From the IMG/VR virus record IMGVR_UViG_3300020395_000020, positions 1 to 47,270 of that record: DNA of 47,270 nucleotides, one strand, 5' to 3'. Shown here one piece after another: positions 30,511-41,100 of this stretch. A model generated the notes under the pieces. The model made no database searches, was not told the origin of the DNA, and saw nothing but the letters and a program-made list of their open reading frames with translations. The translations under genes and the position numbers were made by a program. The first letter of the stretch is position 1. Every line of letters starts with the position of its first letter. Origin of the DNA: a virus.

Positions 30511-32955
30511 TTAGGTATTTATAAAGTTGACTCCACTTATTTGGATACCACCAGCATTCCTAAATCTTAATTGTATTTTCTCATCACCAGATTCTGTTTC
30601 ATTTCCTGTAGCAGCATCATAAATTATGATAGGTTCACCACCTTGAGTATTATTCTGATCAGTCCATTCTGAATCATTAAAGGTTTGAGATTCTGTTCCA
30701 CTAAAGAAATCAGCAGCATCCAAAGTGCCAACCTGATTCGTAATCCAATCTAAAACATCTTCAACAGTCCATTGTCTATTGTACTGAAGTTTAGTAGCAA
30801 TTAATCCACAAGAAATAGGACAAGCAGCACTCGTACCACCAAATCTACAATCCTCAGATTCTACTGATTGGTTGGAGTTTAAAGTATAATACGCATCATA
30901 TCGATTATATCTTGTACCAGTATTACTATCACATCCAGAAAGAACATCATAAGCAGGAGCATAAAATGGAACTAAGTTTCCCATATTACTATAAACAATT
31001 TTTCTCTCTTGCCCAGTCCCTGAAGTTGATTCTAAATCAGTATCCATAGCACCAACAGGTATAGTTCTATATACGTTTTCGCTTGTCTTACCTATCATTC
31101 CAGGAAAACCTTGCCTATTAATACTATTATATGTTTGAAAACCCCAAGCAAATGTCTGAGAATTAGCATAAGAACCGTCACCAGCAGTTGACCAATAATT
31201 ATTATAATCTGGGTGATCTGCCTTAACCAATTTCTGATTTGTATTACCCGAAGAACAAACAAAAATAACACCAGCAGCAATCATTTCATCACCAGCAGTA
31301 ACCAAACTATTTCCAACATACTCAAATCTTATAGCACCCTGCCAAAAATTATCCATAAAAGGTACTTGACTCAATGCAGTATATTGAGTACCAGCAGCCT
31401 GTGAATTACCAACATCAATCTGCCCAACCATACCACCATGATATTCACACTGATAATAATATGTTCCAGCAGCACTTGGTGTCCAAGTAACTGTTCCTGA
31501 TACTGTACCACCATTAGTAACACCAGTTGCTTGATCTCCTGTTCCTGTTCCAGCAACAGTCTTTATCCAAAATGGATGTCCTGTAGCATCAACAACAAAG
31601 TTAAGAGTATCTCCTGCGTTACATGTAATTGTTGGATTATTACCACTAACATTTCCAGCCTTATCAGTTCCCGAAAGTGTATAAGCACCAGATCCAGCAG
31701 CAGTTACATCTATAGAATAACTTTGAGTTAGTAATCCAGAAAGTCCTTTACGGTAAAAATGATATGCTTGGTTTGGAAGATCCTTTCTATATCCAAAACT
31801 ATTACTACTTATTGTAGCATCCCTTGTACCATAAGTATTATTAATTGGTTTATTCTGATGGAATATTTTTGTAATGTCAAAATATTTTTCTACTCCTGTT
31901 CCATATGTACCATAAGCATTAATATACCATTTGTTAGCATTGAATGCCCAACCATAATTTCTACCGTAAGCTAAAGAAGCACATGGTGTTCCATGATAAT
32001 CACTACCACCATGAGTTGGCATCGTAACATTACTACCATTACTTCTATCTCTGGTATATCCACTACTACCAAGATCAACGGTTCCTACACTAGCAAATGC
32101 TGCGGATCTCTTAGAAGAGTCTGACCACCAACCCAAGGCAACAGATTCATCAGGAACTGTTGTACCATCCCAACGAGTAACTAATCTTATTGCAGGATTA
32201 GCATTGAAATAATCAGGATCAATATAATATGGAGCATCCAATACAAGATCTAATACATCACATGATCCTGAAGTAGTAGATATATTTTTCCTTGTTAAAG
32301 TATTTCCACCCTCATAAAGAGTTGGTCCTCCTAAATTATTTTGAAATTCTATATGTCCTAACCAAGCAGCCTGATCAGCAACTATAACATCAACATCCTT
32401 ACCAGATCCATAAAGTTTAGGTTTATCATCTAATACTTGGTTAACATTGTTTCCCCAAGGATTACTCTTCTGCTGACACCTCATCAATTGATAACTAGTA
32501 CGATCTTTCTCTGCTGCTCCTGGACTAGCAGGAAGGAAGGTAGCAGGATCACCCCTATAATTTTTAACAGTATTTGTATATCTTTCAGTTTGTACTACAG
32601 CATCTGAAATCGCTGCTGGATCTGGCATATAAGTACCAGGATAAGAAGCAGTGTCAATATTAACATCCTTTACTTTTGGATGCTTACGTAAATCAGCAAC
32701 CTCAGTTTCATTTAATATATAAGTTCCTCTAGTGGAACTATGTTGCTTAACATCAGAACATTGTACAGATTGGTTTGGGATGTTGTCTTCTAAAGTACCA
32801 TCCTTAAGTAATACTTGATGTATACTTGTCCAATCTTTTGGTTCATTACAAGTAACAACATATTTCTTTTTTACATCACCTACAGGTTCTTTAGGTTGTG
32901 TTTTTAACCACTCCTGAAATTTAGGAGTTATTGTTGTCGTTCCAATACCTACCAT
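30511..32955 (-). CDS. Subtilisin-like protease with inserted cupredoxin-like domain
   Basis: An 814-residue protein with an apparently complete S8 serine protease catalytic set. It has D194 in DVDVIVADQAAW, H321 in YHGTPCAS, the oxyanion N571 in VIFVCSSGN and S709 in FGGTSAACP. Residues about 30-100 resemble an inhibitory propeptide. Between the His and Asn blocks sits an insert (about 411-520) with a cupredoxin pattern: H460 in ATGHPFWIK and C503-x2-H506-x2-M509 in YQCEYHGGM, a full type 1 copper ligand set. The C-terminus ends LRFRNAGGIQISGVNF, like other virion proteins here. It lies amid fibre genes, nine bases after the previous gene, and no signal peptide is seen. It may process virion proteins or degrade host surface proteins. 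Confidence 0.82.
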   Translation of the reverse strand: MVGIGTTTITPKFQEWLKTQPKEPVGDVKKKYVVTCNEPKDWTSIHQVLLKDGTLEDNIPNQSVQCSDVKQHSSTRGTYILNETEVADLRKHPKVKDVNIDTASYPGTYMPDPAAISDAVVQTERYTNTVKNYRGDPATFLPASPGAAEKDRTSYQLMRCQQKSNPWGNNVNQVLDDKPKLYGSGKDVDVIVADQAAWLGHIEFQNNLGGPTLYEGGNTLTRKNISTTSGSCDVLDLVLDAPYYIDPDYFNANPAIRLVTRWDGTTVPDESVALGWWSDSSKRSAAFASVGTVDLGSSGYTRDRSNGSNVTMPTHGGSDYHGTPCASLAYGRNYGWAFNANKWYINAYGTYGTGVEKYFDITKIFHQNKPINNTYGTRDATISSNSFGYRKDLPNQAYHFYRKGLSGLLTQSYSIDVTAAGSGAYTLSGTDKAGNVSGNNPTITCNAGDTLNFVVDATGHPFWIKTVAGTGTGDQATGVTNGGTVSGTVTWTPSAAGTYYYQCEYHGGMVGQIDVGNSQAAGTQYTALSQVPFMDNFWQGAIRFEYVGNSLVTAGDEMIAAGVIFVCSSGNTNQKLVKADHPDYNNYWSTAGDGSYANSQTFAWGFQTYNSINRQGFPGMIGKTSENVYRTIPVGAMDTDLESTSGTGQERKIVYSNMGNLVPFYAPAYDVLSGCDSNTGTRYNRYDAYYTLNSNQSVESEDCRFGGTSAACPISCGLIATKLQYNRQWTVEDVLDWITNQVGTLDAADFFSGTESQTFNDSEWTDQNNTQGGEPIIIYDAATGNETESGDEKIQLRFRNAGGIQISGVNFINT
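30516..30523 (-). promoter_or_regulatory. Late promoter TATAAATA inside the protease gene end
   Basis: Perfect minus-strand TATAAATA, 16 bases before the start at 30499. It lies within the last codons of the subtilisin-like gene, so genes from 30499 leftward can be expressed independently of the protease. Confidence 0.62.
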
Positions 32956-32963
32956 GTTTCACA

Positions 32964-34499
32964 CTATAGTATAGTTTGTCTAACTAATCTAAAGGTGGTT
33001 ACACCACTTATACCAGATTCAGGTGTTGCTTGTAATTTACAGTCACCACCACTAACTATTGCTCCAAGAGATGCTATCTTATTTGGATTAGACATAATCG
33101 CATACTCAGTATAATATGCGGTTGATCCATTCTGCATCACTAGAATCTTCTGTGATTGTATATTATTACCGTTAGTGAAATGAACTGTATACTCAATGGA
33201 TTTATAATCCTCAGTAGCAACAGGGAAAATATTTAAATCTGCTGGTGCTCCAGGAACTGCTGTAAATACTCCACCAGAAGTTGCAATTCCAACCGTTGAA
33301 CCGATAGTTAAATCATCAGTAACAACAGGACCACTAAATGTAGTAGCAGTTAATACTCCAGTAACTATCGCTCCCGTGTTAGTAGTAATTATTTTTTCAT
33401 TATTATTATAGTATATCTGTACTCCAGCACTACCTGTAACTCTTATACCCGTATTACTAGTAGCTCCTTCAATATCAACAGTTTTATTTCCACCATACTG
33501 ACCACCTCTAATTGTTATATTATTTGTACCAGTTATAAGTCCATAGGTAGAATTTCCTTCTAATTGTAATCCAGCACCAGGACCTGGTTGAGTCGAAGCA
33601 ACTGATGTAGAAGTTGGACCCATGTATATCTTAACAGAGTCTTGGAACTGAAGTGCTCCATTACTCGTATCCCAATACATGGCATCAGCATCAAGGCCAC
33701 TGTAATTTGATTCAAAATAAACATCATTAGCAAATGTGGATATACCCAATACGTCAACATTGGTTACGTCTTCATAAGTTAAAGTTCCACCGATACTTAC
33801 ATCACCACTGAAAGTCGCAGCAGCACCAACAATATTTCTTACAGCAATGTCTGGAGTACCACTCAATCCATTAGAAGGACCATTAAAAGAACCAGTAAAG
33901 ATAGTCGCTGATACACCACCAGTCATATTAATGGAACCAGTACCATTAATAATTTTGTTATTAAGATCTAAATTACCACCAAGTTGAGGAGTAGTATCCT
34001 CTACAACATTTGATAAACCAACTATTGAACTTTCTATTGTAAACCCACTAGCAGTAAGTCCAGCAAAAGAAATACCTGTACCTGCTGTTAATAGAGTATC
34101 ATCTTCAGATCCATCTGATCCAGCTAATCTTATTATAACATTACTACCATCCAATACAGGTAGCATACCGTAAGTAGTATTTGTATCTGTATTAACTGAA
34201 GTTATTGTTGCAACACCAGCAGAAACTGGACTTACTGAAATATTTGTTCCAAAATTAAAAGTACCTGCTGTACCAACTAGAGATTCGTCCTCTAAACAAA
34301 CAATACCTGTACCAGATGCGGTAACACCCGATAGTCCTGATCCATCTCCTACAAATTTACCAGCAGTACAAACTCCTGTTATATTAACTCCACCAGCACC
34401 TTGTAGAGTACCACTAACTGGTATGTCTGCTCCATAAGTTAATTCTGGTGCACCAGCAGCGGCCTTATTAACAAATTTATCTGCTCTAAGCCTAGACAT
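32964..34499 (-). CDS. Fibre protein
   Basis: A 511-residue protein with an N-terminal MSRLRADKFVNKAAAGAP and typical cyanophage fibre repeats: GGVNITGVCTAGKFVGDGSG, LSNVVEDTTPQLGGNLDLN and FSGDVSIGGTLTYEDVTNVD. The same GGTLTYEDVTN unit occurs in the 1696-residue fibre at 38139-43229. The C-terminal 95 residues form a domain of common fibre-tip type, including EDYKSIEYTVHFTNGNNIQ, ILVMQNGSTAYYTEYAIM and CKLQATPESGISGVTTFRLV. A perfect late promoter is 22 bases upstream. Part of the tail-fibre or whisker system by inference. Confidence 0.78.
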   Translation of the reverse strand: MSRLRADKFVNKAAAGAPELTYGADIPVSGTLQGAGGVNITGVCTAGKFVGDGSGLSGVTASGTGIVCLEDESLVGTAGTFNFGTNISVSPVSAGVATITSVNTDTNTTYGMLPVLDGSNVIIRLAGSDGSEDDTLLTAGTGISFAGLTASGFTIESSIVGLSNVVEDTTPQLGGNLDLNNKIINGTGSINMTGGVSATIFTGSFNGPSNGLSGTPDIAVRNIVGAAATFSGDVSIGGTLTYEDVTNVDVLGISTFANDVYFESNYSGLDADAMYWDTSNGALQFQDSVKIYMGPTSTSVASTQPGPGAGLQLEGNSTYGLITGTNNITIRGGQYGGNKTVDIEGATSNTGIRVTGSAGVQIYYNNNEKIITTNTGAIVTGVLTATTFSGPVVTDDLTIGSTVGIATSGGVFTAVPGAPADLNIFPVATEDYKSIEYTVHFTNGNNIQSQKILVMQNGSTAYYTEYAIMSNPNKIASLGAIVSGGDCKLQATPESGISGVTTFRLVRQTIL

Positions 34500-34521
34500 T
34501 ACTTATTACCAATGTTAATTG

Positions 34522-34529
34522 TATTTATA
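34522..34529 (-). promoter_or_regulatory. Late promoter TATAAATA
   Basis: Perfect minus-strand TATAAATA, 22 bases before the fibre gene start at 34499. The leader carries no clear Shine-Dalgarno sequence. Confidence 0.65.
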
Positions 34530-34540
34530 CTGATCATAGA

Positions 34541-35035
34541 TCAATGAAATATTATAAAGTCTCCATCAGATATAGTTAAATCCACATCATCATTAATCAA
34601 CACTTCCTCATGTTTAACATATGCTATATCATCAAGCATATTTGGAGTGACTGATGTATGTTCAGTAACACTAATTGTTCTTGGAAATGATATTACATGA
34701 TATAAAAATCCACTACTACCAACTGTGCTTTCTCCACCAGCAAGTTCACCAAAACGAGTACCAGTTACATTTAAATTAGTAACAGTTAAATCATTAAAAG
34801 CAGTAGATCCACTAGTAGATATTCCAGCAAGTGCTGGAGCATCAGTAACAGTTAAAATTCCAGTCTGAGGATCAACACCTAAACCACTTCCTACTCTGAA
34901 AGCACCAAGAGTAGTTGCCGAACCAATAGGAAGTTGTAATTGAACAACCCAAGTAAACCCATCAAAGATCCAACTCTTACCAGATTCATTATGAACCTGT
35001 CCAATAACAGGACCTTGTGGAAATTGTATGGCCAT
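34541..35035 (-). CDS. Small fibre-type protein
   Basis: A 164-residue protein starting MAIQFPQGPVIGQVHNESGK, followed by SWIFDGFTWVVQ; this FP-x-GP-x-x-GQ plus DGxxW pattern is common in phage fibre connectors. The centre has fibre repeats (FRVGSGLGVDPQTGILTVTD, NDLTVTNLNVTG). The C-terminal 60 residues, with YHVISFPRTISVTEHTSVTP and the end DLTISDGDFIIFH, form a small domain. GGAGGATG lies upstream of its start, together with an AATAAATA promoter. It is placed between a fibre gene and a small conserved gene. Role inferred as structural. Confidence 0.7.
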   Translation of the reverse strand: MAIQFPQGPVIGQVHNESGKSWIFDGFTWVVQLQLPIGSATTLGAFRVGSGLGVDPQTGILTVTDAPALAGISTSGSTAFNDLTVTNLNVTGTRFGELAGGESTVGSSGFLYHVISFPRTISVTEHTSVTPNMLDDIAYVKHEEVLINDDVDLTISDGDFIIFH

Positions 35036-35057
35036 ACTTTACATCATCCTCCAGATG

Positions 35058-35369
35058 TTATTTATTGTAATATCCTCTAGGATATTGTTGCCCCGTAGCA
35101 GGTCTTCGACCAGTTATCCATCCACGAATAGAACTTGATAACTTATTCATAGTAAATGCCTCAAGGACAGCTGTAGGACTTATCCTCCTAACAATAGAAC
35201 TAAAATTAGTCCTAACATTGTCCTCATCTATAGGACTCATCTCCTCATATTGAATATTAACACCACCACCTTCTCTAGAAACATTAATATTTCTATTATT
35301 AGTATCTCGGAAATTGCCATATAAAGCAGCACCAGATGTCATGGAATTAGTTAAATCATGAGCAGCCAT
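35058..35369 (-). CDS. Conserved-looking small structural protein
   Basis: A 103-residue protein beginning MAAHDLTNSMTSGAALYGNF. It includes INVSREGGGVNIQYEEMSPID and an Arg/Gly-rich end (GWITGRRPATGQQYPRGYYN). I recall similar small proteins in cyanomyovirus fibre regions but cannot name a family. The start overlaps the previous gene stop by one base (position 35369), so translation is coupled. No membrane segment or enzyme motif is visible. Confidence 0.65.
   Translation of the reverse strand: MAAHDLTNSMTSGAALYGNFRDTNNRNINVSREGGGVNIQYEEMSPIDEDNVRTNFSSIVRRISPTAVLEAFTMNKLSSSIRGWITGRRPATGQQYPRGYYNK
35059..35066 (-). promoter_or_regulatory. Late-promoter-like AATAAATA
   Basis: Minus-strand AATAAATA, 23 bases upstream of the start at 35035 and overlapping the stop codon of the previous gene. 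First base differs from the perfect TATAAATA. Confidence 0.5.
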
Positions 35370-38131
35370 TAAGTAATCCTCGCACAGAGAAGAACACCAT
35401 TAACTAAATTTGAAGCAGCTTCATTATAATCATACTCAGATTGATTATAACAAGCATATATTATTTGGTAAACTTCAACACCAGATATAACTGTTATAGT
35501 ATCACCCTGCCTATATTCTGTATCTCCTGGTGCAGCACCTATATGAATTAATACAAAATCATCTGGTAGAAAATATGGACAAGGAACAAGACTTGACTGA
35601 AGAGGAATACCTTTTACTGGTCTATAATAATCTGAGGTGGCAGAAACACCAGATGTATTACTACCAACCTTATCAATATCAGCATTTCTATAATAGAATG
35701 TACCATGACTATTCCAATCATGATCATTAGTTCTTTTATAAGCTGCTATAGAAGGTTGCCAACGAGATACTATTTCTGCTTTACCACTACCACCAGTATA
35801 ATTATTCTGAATTCCCCTATAAGTTCTTAAATAACCCCATATTGCTTCTCTACATTTTGTGTATACTGTAGGAGGATCATTTACTGGATTTTGTGCACTT
35901 GATGCATATCCTGGGATACGAGTAGCAGTAACAAAAACAGAATCATCCCATCCATCCTTTTTTTCACCTGAATAATAATTAGTTTCTCTATCATGACCAA
36001 ATCGAGTAATTGATCCATTATAGAGTTCATCATAATCAATTCCAGGATTTGGATTCATAAATTGAGGTCCTTTTGGAATACTAAAAGTAAACCAAGTATG
36101 AGCTTCTGTATTAATTGTTTGTACAAAAGAAAGTATAGAAAAATTAGGATCTTGAGCATTATTTCCTTTATACCAATTTATCTTTAATGCAGCGTCATTT
36201 GAATTAGTTGGCTTACAGATTCGATAATAAGATCCATATGCAGTCTGATTGGATGTTTCTAGATAATCATCCATATTCTGATATCCAGTATGCACAGCAC
36301 AATAAGGAGCATATTGTCTCTCTTCACCCATTACACCACAAAAATAACCATACTCAAAAATATCATCTTCACCAAAACCACCCTCATTATTATTATGATG
36401 TATCCCCATACAATTCATTACTTCAACATAAGTACCAGAATTAATGAACATAGTATTATGAAAAGCATCACCAGGACCATCAGCTAATGAGAATGAATAG
36501 AAGGTGGTTCCATACTTCTTAGTAGCATCATTAACTACTCTCAGCACTGCGAACCTACCGTGCTTTGATTTTAAGAAAAACTTACCGTCATTCGATCCAC
36601 CAAAATCTGTACAGCACAAAGAAGCTATTCCATCATTAGAACCAGTAGAAGTTTCTGCAGTGTTTTCACCAAAAACAAGATCATCTGTACCATCAACACC
36701 ACCAATCTTTGAACCAAGTATAGTAAAAGAATGATTTGTCGAACTCTTCCATCCACCACCCAATCCAGTTCCAGAATTATATGGATTAGTAGAAGTTGAT
36801 GCTACATTTATAACCTGTACATCTTTGATACGACCACCATGTGTACTATTATTATACCCTTGCCATCTACGAACTCTTAAAAATAAATTTGTAGCACCAG
36901 CATCACTTCCACCACCATTAGTATTAGGTATTTCAACATCCCAGAAAGGATGAACATAATTATATCCATTATGATATGCAGGAAGTATTTCAATCTCACC
37001 CTTCATAGCAGAATGAGTTGGATGAATGTATGAATATACTTTTGGAGTAGATGTGTACCATCCTCTGTCAATATTAGTATTTCTCGCTTCAAAGTCATAT
37101 GTATTATTACCATATGCAGTCTCAATAACACCTCCTTGATTCATGTGAGCAGGTTTATCAACACTAAACGATAGTGTTACTCCATTTGAATCAGTAGTTT
37201 TTACCTTATCAGTTTGATTTAACCCATTAGCAGTACTAACCCTCCAACGTTTTATATCACCAGTTGAAGATGAATTACCCACATACCACTCACTATTACT
37301 AGTATTCTGTTCATTAGGAAAATAATTCCAATCACTACCCCATGCTATACCTGGTGAATGTATGGTAGTTCTATTATCATACGTCCATTCTTTAGTACTA
37401 TCTAAAGTATCACCACCTGGTAAATCTTGTTGATATGTTTTAAAACTTCTTCCATCATTGTTTGGAAAATGTAAAATTATATCATCCCCCATTAAAACAG
37501 ATATCTTCTTATTCTCTGAAGTAGCACCTGCTGGTTCATATAATCTTGTATTTACAGTCCATCCACCAGTAGGAGCATCAGCACCTATATTTTGTGCAGT
37601 TCCGAGATTAGCATTCTCAACAGACGTTGCTAATTTAATTGTTGTTGCATTTTCACGTATAACATAATAACTTTGACCTAAAGTAAGTAAAGAAATATTA
37701 TAATTCTGATCTGATTGTCCTGGACACCAAACAACTTCCTTTCCTGTCGTTAATGCAGAGTTAGCAGGAACAGTTAATGTATCATTAGCGTTTGACGCAC
37801 CAGTTGGTTGCCAATATTCTTTTATAATCCAAGCAGTATTCCCAGTCTTTTGTGTTACGTCATAATTTCTAGTATGAATAGTCCTATATGATAATGCAGG
37901 AGCTGCTGTCTTCCACGCTTCAGAACCTATAGTAGTAGTACCCGAAGAATCAGAAGGATTGTCTGAAGTTGATGATAAACCAGGAGCAAGACAAGCAGTA
38001 GGAACTCCATATCTAGCAGTACCACCATGAAGTCCACATGCTTGGAACGCTGATTCCATAGCGTCTAATAATTGCGAATTAGTCCAGTTGTCTCCAGATC
38101 CTACAGCTACTGAATTGGTAGTTACTGCCAT
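35369..38131 (-). CDS. Large structural protein of unknown family
   Basis: A 920-residue protein, not recognised with certainty. The N-terminus reads AVTTNSVAVGSGDNWTNSQL, then LLDAMESAFQACGLHGG. The rest is rich in Asn, Tyr, Gly and Thr with many short beta segments (YYVIRENATTIKLATSVENA, FLRVRRWQGYNNSTHGGRIK). The C-terminus contains ITVISGVEVYQIIYACYNQS. It is followed by a coupled small gene and preceded by the 1696-residue fibre gene. No glycosidase, lyase or peptidase signature could be identified by eye. A baseplate or fibre component is plausible from position. Confidence 0.7.
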   Translation of the reverse strand: MAVTTNSVAVGSGDNWTNSQLLDAMESAFQACGLHGGTARYGVPTACLAPGLSSTSDNPSDSSGTTTIGSEAWKTAAPALSYRTIHTRNYDVTQKTGNTAWIIKEYWQPTGASNANDTLTVPANSALTTGKEVVWCPGQSDQNYNISLLTLGQSYYVIRENATTIKLATSVENANLGTAQNIGADAPTGGWTVNTRLYEPAGATSENKKISVLMGDDIILHFPNNDGRSFKTYQQDLPGGDTLDSTKEWTYDNRTTIHSPGIAWGSDWNYFPNEQNTSNSEWYVGNSSSTGDIKRWRVSTANGLNQTDKVKTTDSNGVTLSFSVDKPAHMNQGGVIETAYGNNTYDFEARNTNIDRGWYTSTPKVYSYIHPTHSAMKGEIEILPAYHNGYNYVHPFWDVEIPNTNGGGSDAGATNLFLRVRRWQGYNNSTHGGRIKDVQVINVASTSTNPYNSGTGLGGGWKSSTNHSFTILGSKIGGVDGTDDLVFGENTAETSTGSNDGIASLCCTDFGGSNDGKFFLKSKHGRFAVLRVVNDATKKYGTTFYSFSLADGPGDAFHNTMFINSGTYVEVMNCMGIHHNNNEGGFGEDDIFEYGYFCGVMGEERQYAPYCAVHTGYQNMDDYLETSNQTAYGSYYRICKPTNSNDAALKINWYKGNNAQDPNFSILSFVQTINTEAHTWFTFSIPKGPQFMNPNPGIDYDELYNGSITRFGHDRETNYYSGEKKDGWDDSVFVTATRIPGYASSAQNPVNDPPTVYTKCREAIWGYLRTYRGIQNNYTGGSGKAEIVSRWQPSIAAYKRTNDHDWNSHGTFYYRNADIDKVGSNTSGVSATSDYYRPVKGIPLQSSLVPCPYFLPDDFVLIHIGAAPGDTEYRQGDTITVISGVEVYQIIYACYNQSEYDYNEAASNLVNGVLLCARIT

Positions 38132-38138
38132 GTTTTTT

Positions 38139-41100
38139 CTATCCTAATTTTAGTATGGTTAACGTCACGGTAACGGTTGTGGTACTACCACTCCTATTAT
38201 TTATTGCTACGTAAATTTTCTTAGTTCTCGTTGGAGAATCATTATTGAATCCCATAACACCAGGTGTTATTAACACCTCTTGATTTGCTCCCGTAGTTCT
38301 TACTTCAGCAAGAACTCCACTTCCTGGTACTGGGTCACTACCCTCACTTCTTGTAGCATCAAGTTGCCTTGAACTGTCATCAACATATAATCTAACCCAT
38401 GAAGCAACACTTGGTTTGATTTTAAATAATGTATATACAGTTTCACCTGTGATATCTAATTCAGCATAAGCATTATTAGCAACAGTAGTAGCTGTTGTAG
38501 CATTAACATCATTTATAGTAGAAGCACCAGCAGCATCAGTAAACTCTAATCCATTCTCAGCAGAATTAACCTTTAAGAATTTACCAGCGTAACTAGTATA
38601 ATCATTAGGTGTATCACTTAATCCCTTAAATGCTGTTGATCCACCAGTACCAGACTCATCAGTATCTGGTTTCCATACTGAATTTGTATCATCCCATTTC
38701 AATACTTGACCATCTGCTGGTGTAGCATTAGAAACATTGGAAAGATCGGCAAGATTATTTGTTGATGCTATCCATTTCTGTTGTGTATTATTCCATCTTA
38801 ATGAATTATTAATAGTAGAAGCAGTTCCATCAAAGTCACTAGCATCCTTAATTTTTCCAGTTGTTGCTATATCCTTTAATGTTGGCTTGTTTAAAATACC
38901 ACCAGCAGTTCCTGTAGGATTTGCAGATGTACCACCATTTACATTCCAATCTGGAGTAGTAACTGTGGCACTATCAATTGTAATTCTCTTGTAAGTAGCA
39001 TCCCAAGAAATTGTAGTTCCATTAGAACCTTGGAAATGAATGCTATCTGTATTATTATCACTATCCTTTAAATCAATATAGGCTTCATTAGTTGTAGTGT
39101 TTCTACCTAGAAGATCATAAGTTGTATTCTGATTGGAAGTAGCACCAGTAAGTGTCATTCCAATTGTTTTATTAACAGAATTATATTGGAACCCTACTGT
39201 TCCACCATTAATACTTGCGTGAGTTCCTTGTGCTAGAGCAGCACCTGCAGCAGCCTTTGCTTCAGTATCAGTATAATCAGTACCACTAGCATCAGCTTGT
39301 GTGAATAATAAAGTATTAGCGTCAGTTCTGGAAATAACTAATCCATTACCACCAGCAAATGTAATATCAGTATTAGCATTTGAACTTGCTAGATTATCAG
39401 TCAGTCTTAAAATGGAATTTGATGCTCCACCTGAGTCTTCAGCAGTCATGCTAAAGCTTCCAGAATTTACAGAGAATCCAATCTCAGTTTCACTCTGAGA
39501 ATTTGTTGTGTTTGATATTGTTAATCCAGTACCAGCATGAAGAATGAACTGAGATACATTAGGAGTTGTTTCACTATCAGATAACTTTATCCTCCTTCTA
39601 GCAGAATTATATGAACCACTTCCACCAGAATAAGTAGTAGCAGAAAGTGAATAAGTCTTTTCAAAATTATCTAATATAGATGCGAAATCAGATGATTGGA
39701 AATCAGTAGTTACTACCCTCTGTCCTGTCCAATCAGTTCCATCAGAAAGATATAATGACTTATTATTATCAGAGAATGCTAATTGTCCTTGATTCGCAGT
39801 AGCCGCAGGGAAGTTAGATACAGCACTATATCTAGGAACACCTGTACTATTTGATAGTGGATCATTAACCCATTTAGCACCATTCCACTTAAGAATATCT
39901 CCATCATTTACAGCAGATATTGTTGTATCGGTAAGAGCAGAAACACTTGGAGCAGCAGCAGATGCTGTAATGACTCCATTACTAATTGTAATAGTAGTAC
40001 CATCAACCTTAACACCACCTAAATCACTTGCGGTTGCTGTAGGTAGAAGATATGGTGTGAATGTAAGAGCACCAGTTGTATTATTATACTGAAGATTATT
40101 TGTTCCTGGTGATTCAACAGTAACAGAAACATCTTCTAAAGCAGCACCAACATTCTTAGTAGGTGTTGAAGCATAAACTATAAGAACACCACCAAAGATA
40201 CTAGGTGCTAATGGGTTTGTACCAGAATTACCCAACCATGTTGCCTTAAATCCTGTTGTTGTCTTATTGGTTATACTAACAGTATGAGTATCGTACTGTT
40301 CCCTTTCTGCTAATACATAATAGTTTGCATCTGATTGAGCACCTACAAAGGTGAATATCATTTCACCATTAGAACTATTATAAGCACCCCATGTCATATT
40401 AGTGCCTGTGCCAGCACTATCTGTATCAACTTTAGCGTATGCTACAGGAACGATTACAGTTTCACTGCCACCGCCACCGCCACCGCCAGTGGAATCAGTT
40501 TGAGCCTGCCATTTACCAACAGTATTATTCCATTTTAAAACCTGTCCATCAGATGGAGTAGGAGCAGTAACATCACTTAAAGTATTTAAAGTTGGAAGAA
40601 GAGTTAATCCAGATCCATCACCAGAGAACTTAGTTGCTGTTGCTACACCACTAACAACGATACCAGATTGATTAATCTCATGAATAGTATTGGTATTAAT
40701 TTGAGATTCAATAGTAGTACCAGCACCAACACTATGAATAATATTTTTATTTGCTGTATGAATAATTTCTAAATCATCAGAATCACCGAAGGTTGCCCTA
40801 GCACCATCCATAAACATCAACTTACTTGCATTCTTGTCCCAGATTGCGTCATAAGTACTATCAAATGTTACATTACTTTCATAGTTAACTGGACCAACAG
40901 CAGTTACAATACCAGTTGTTTTTAAATTCCTAGTTACAATATCTGCACCATATGAAGGTGGATCAGCACCCTCGTCTCCACCAGTAATCTTAACACCAGT
41001 AACCCAAAGTTCGTTCTTAACGTATAATGATTCTTCAACATAAACATTCTCACTAGTAAATGTAGTAATACCAGCAAATGTAGCAATTCCAGAAACAACT

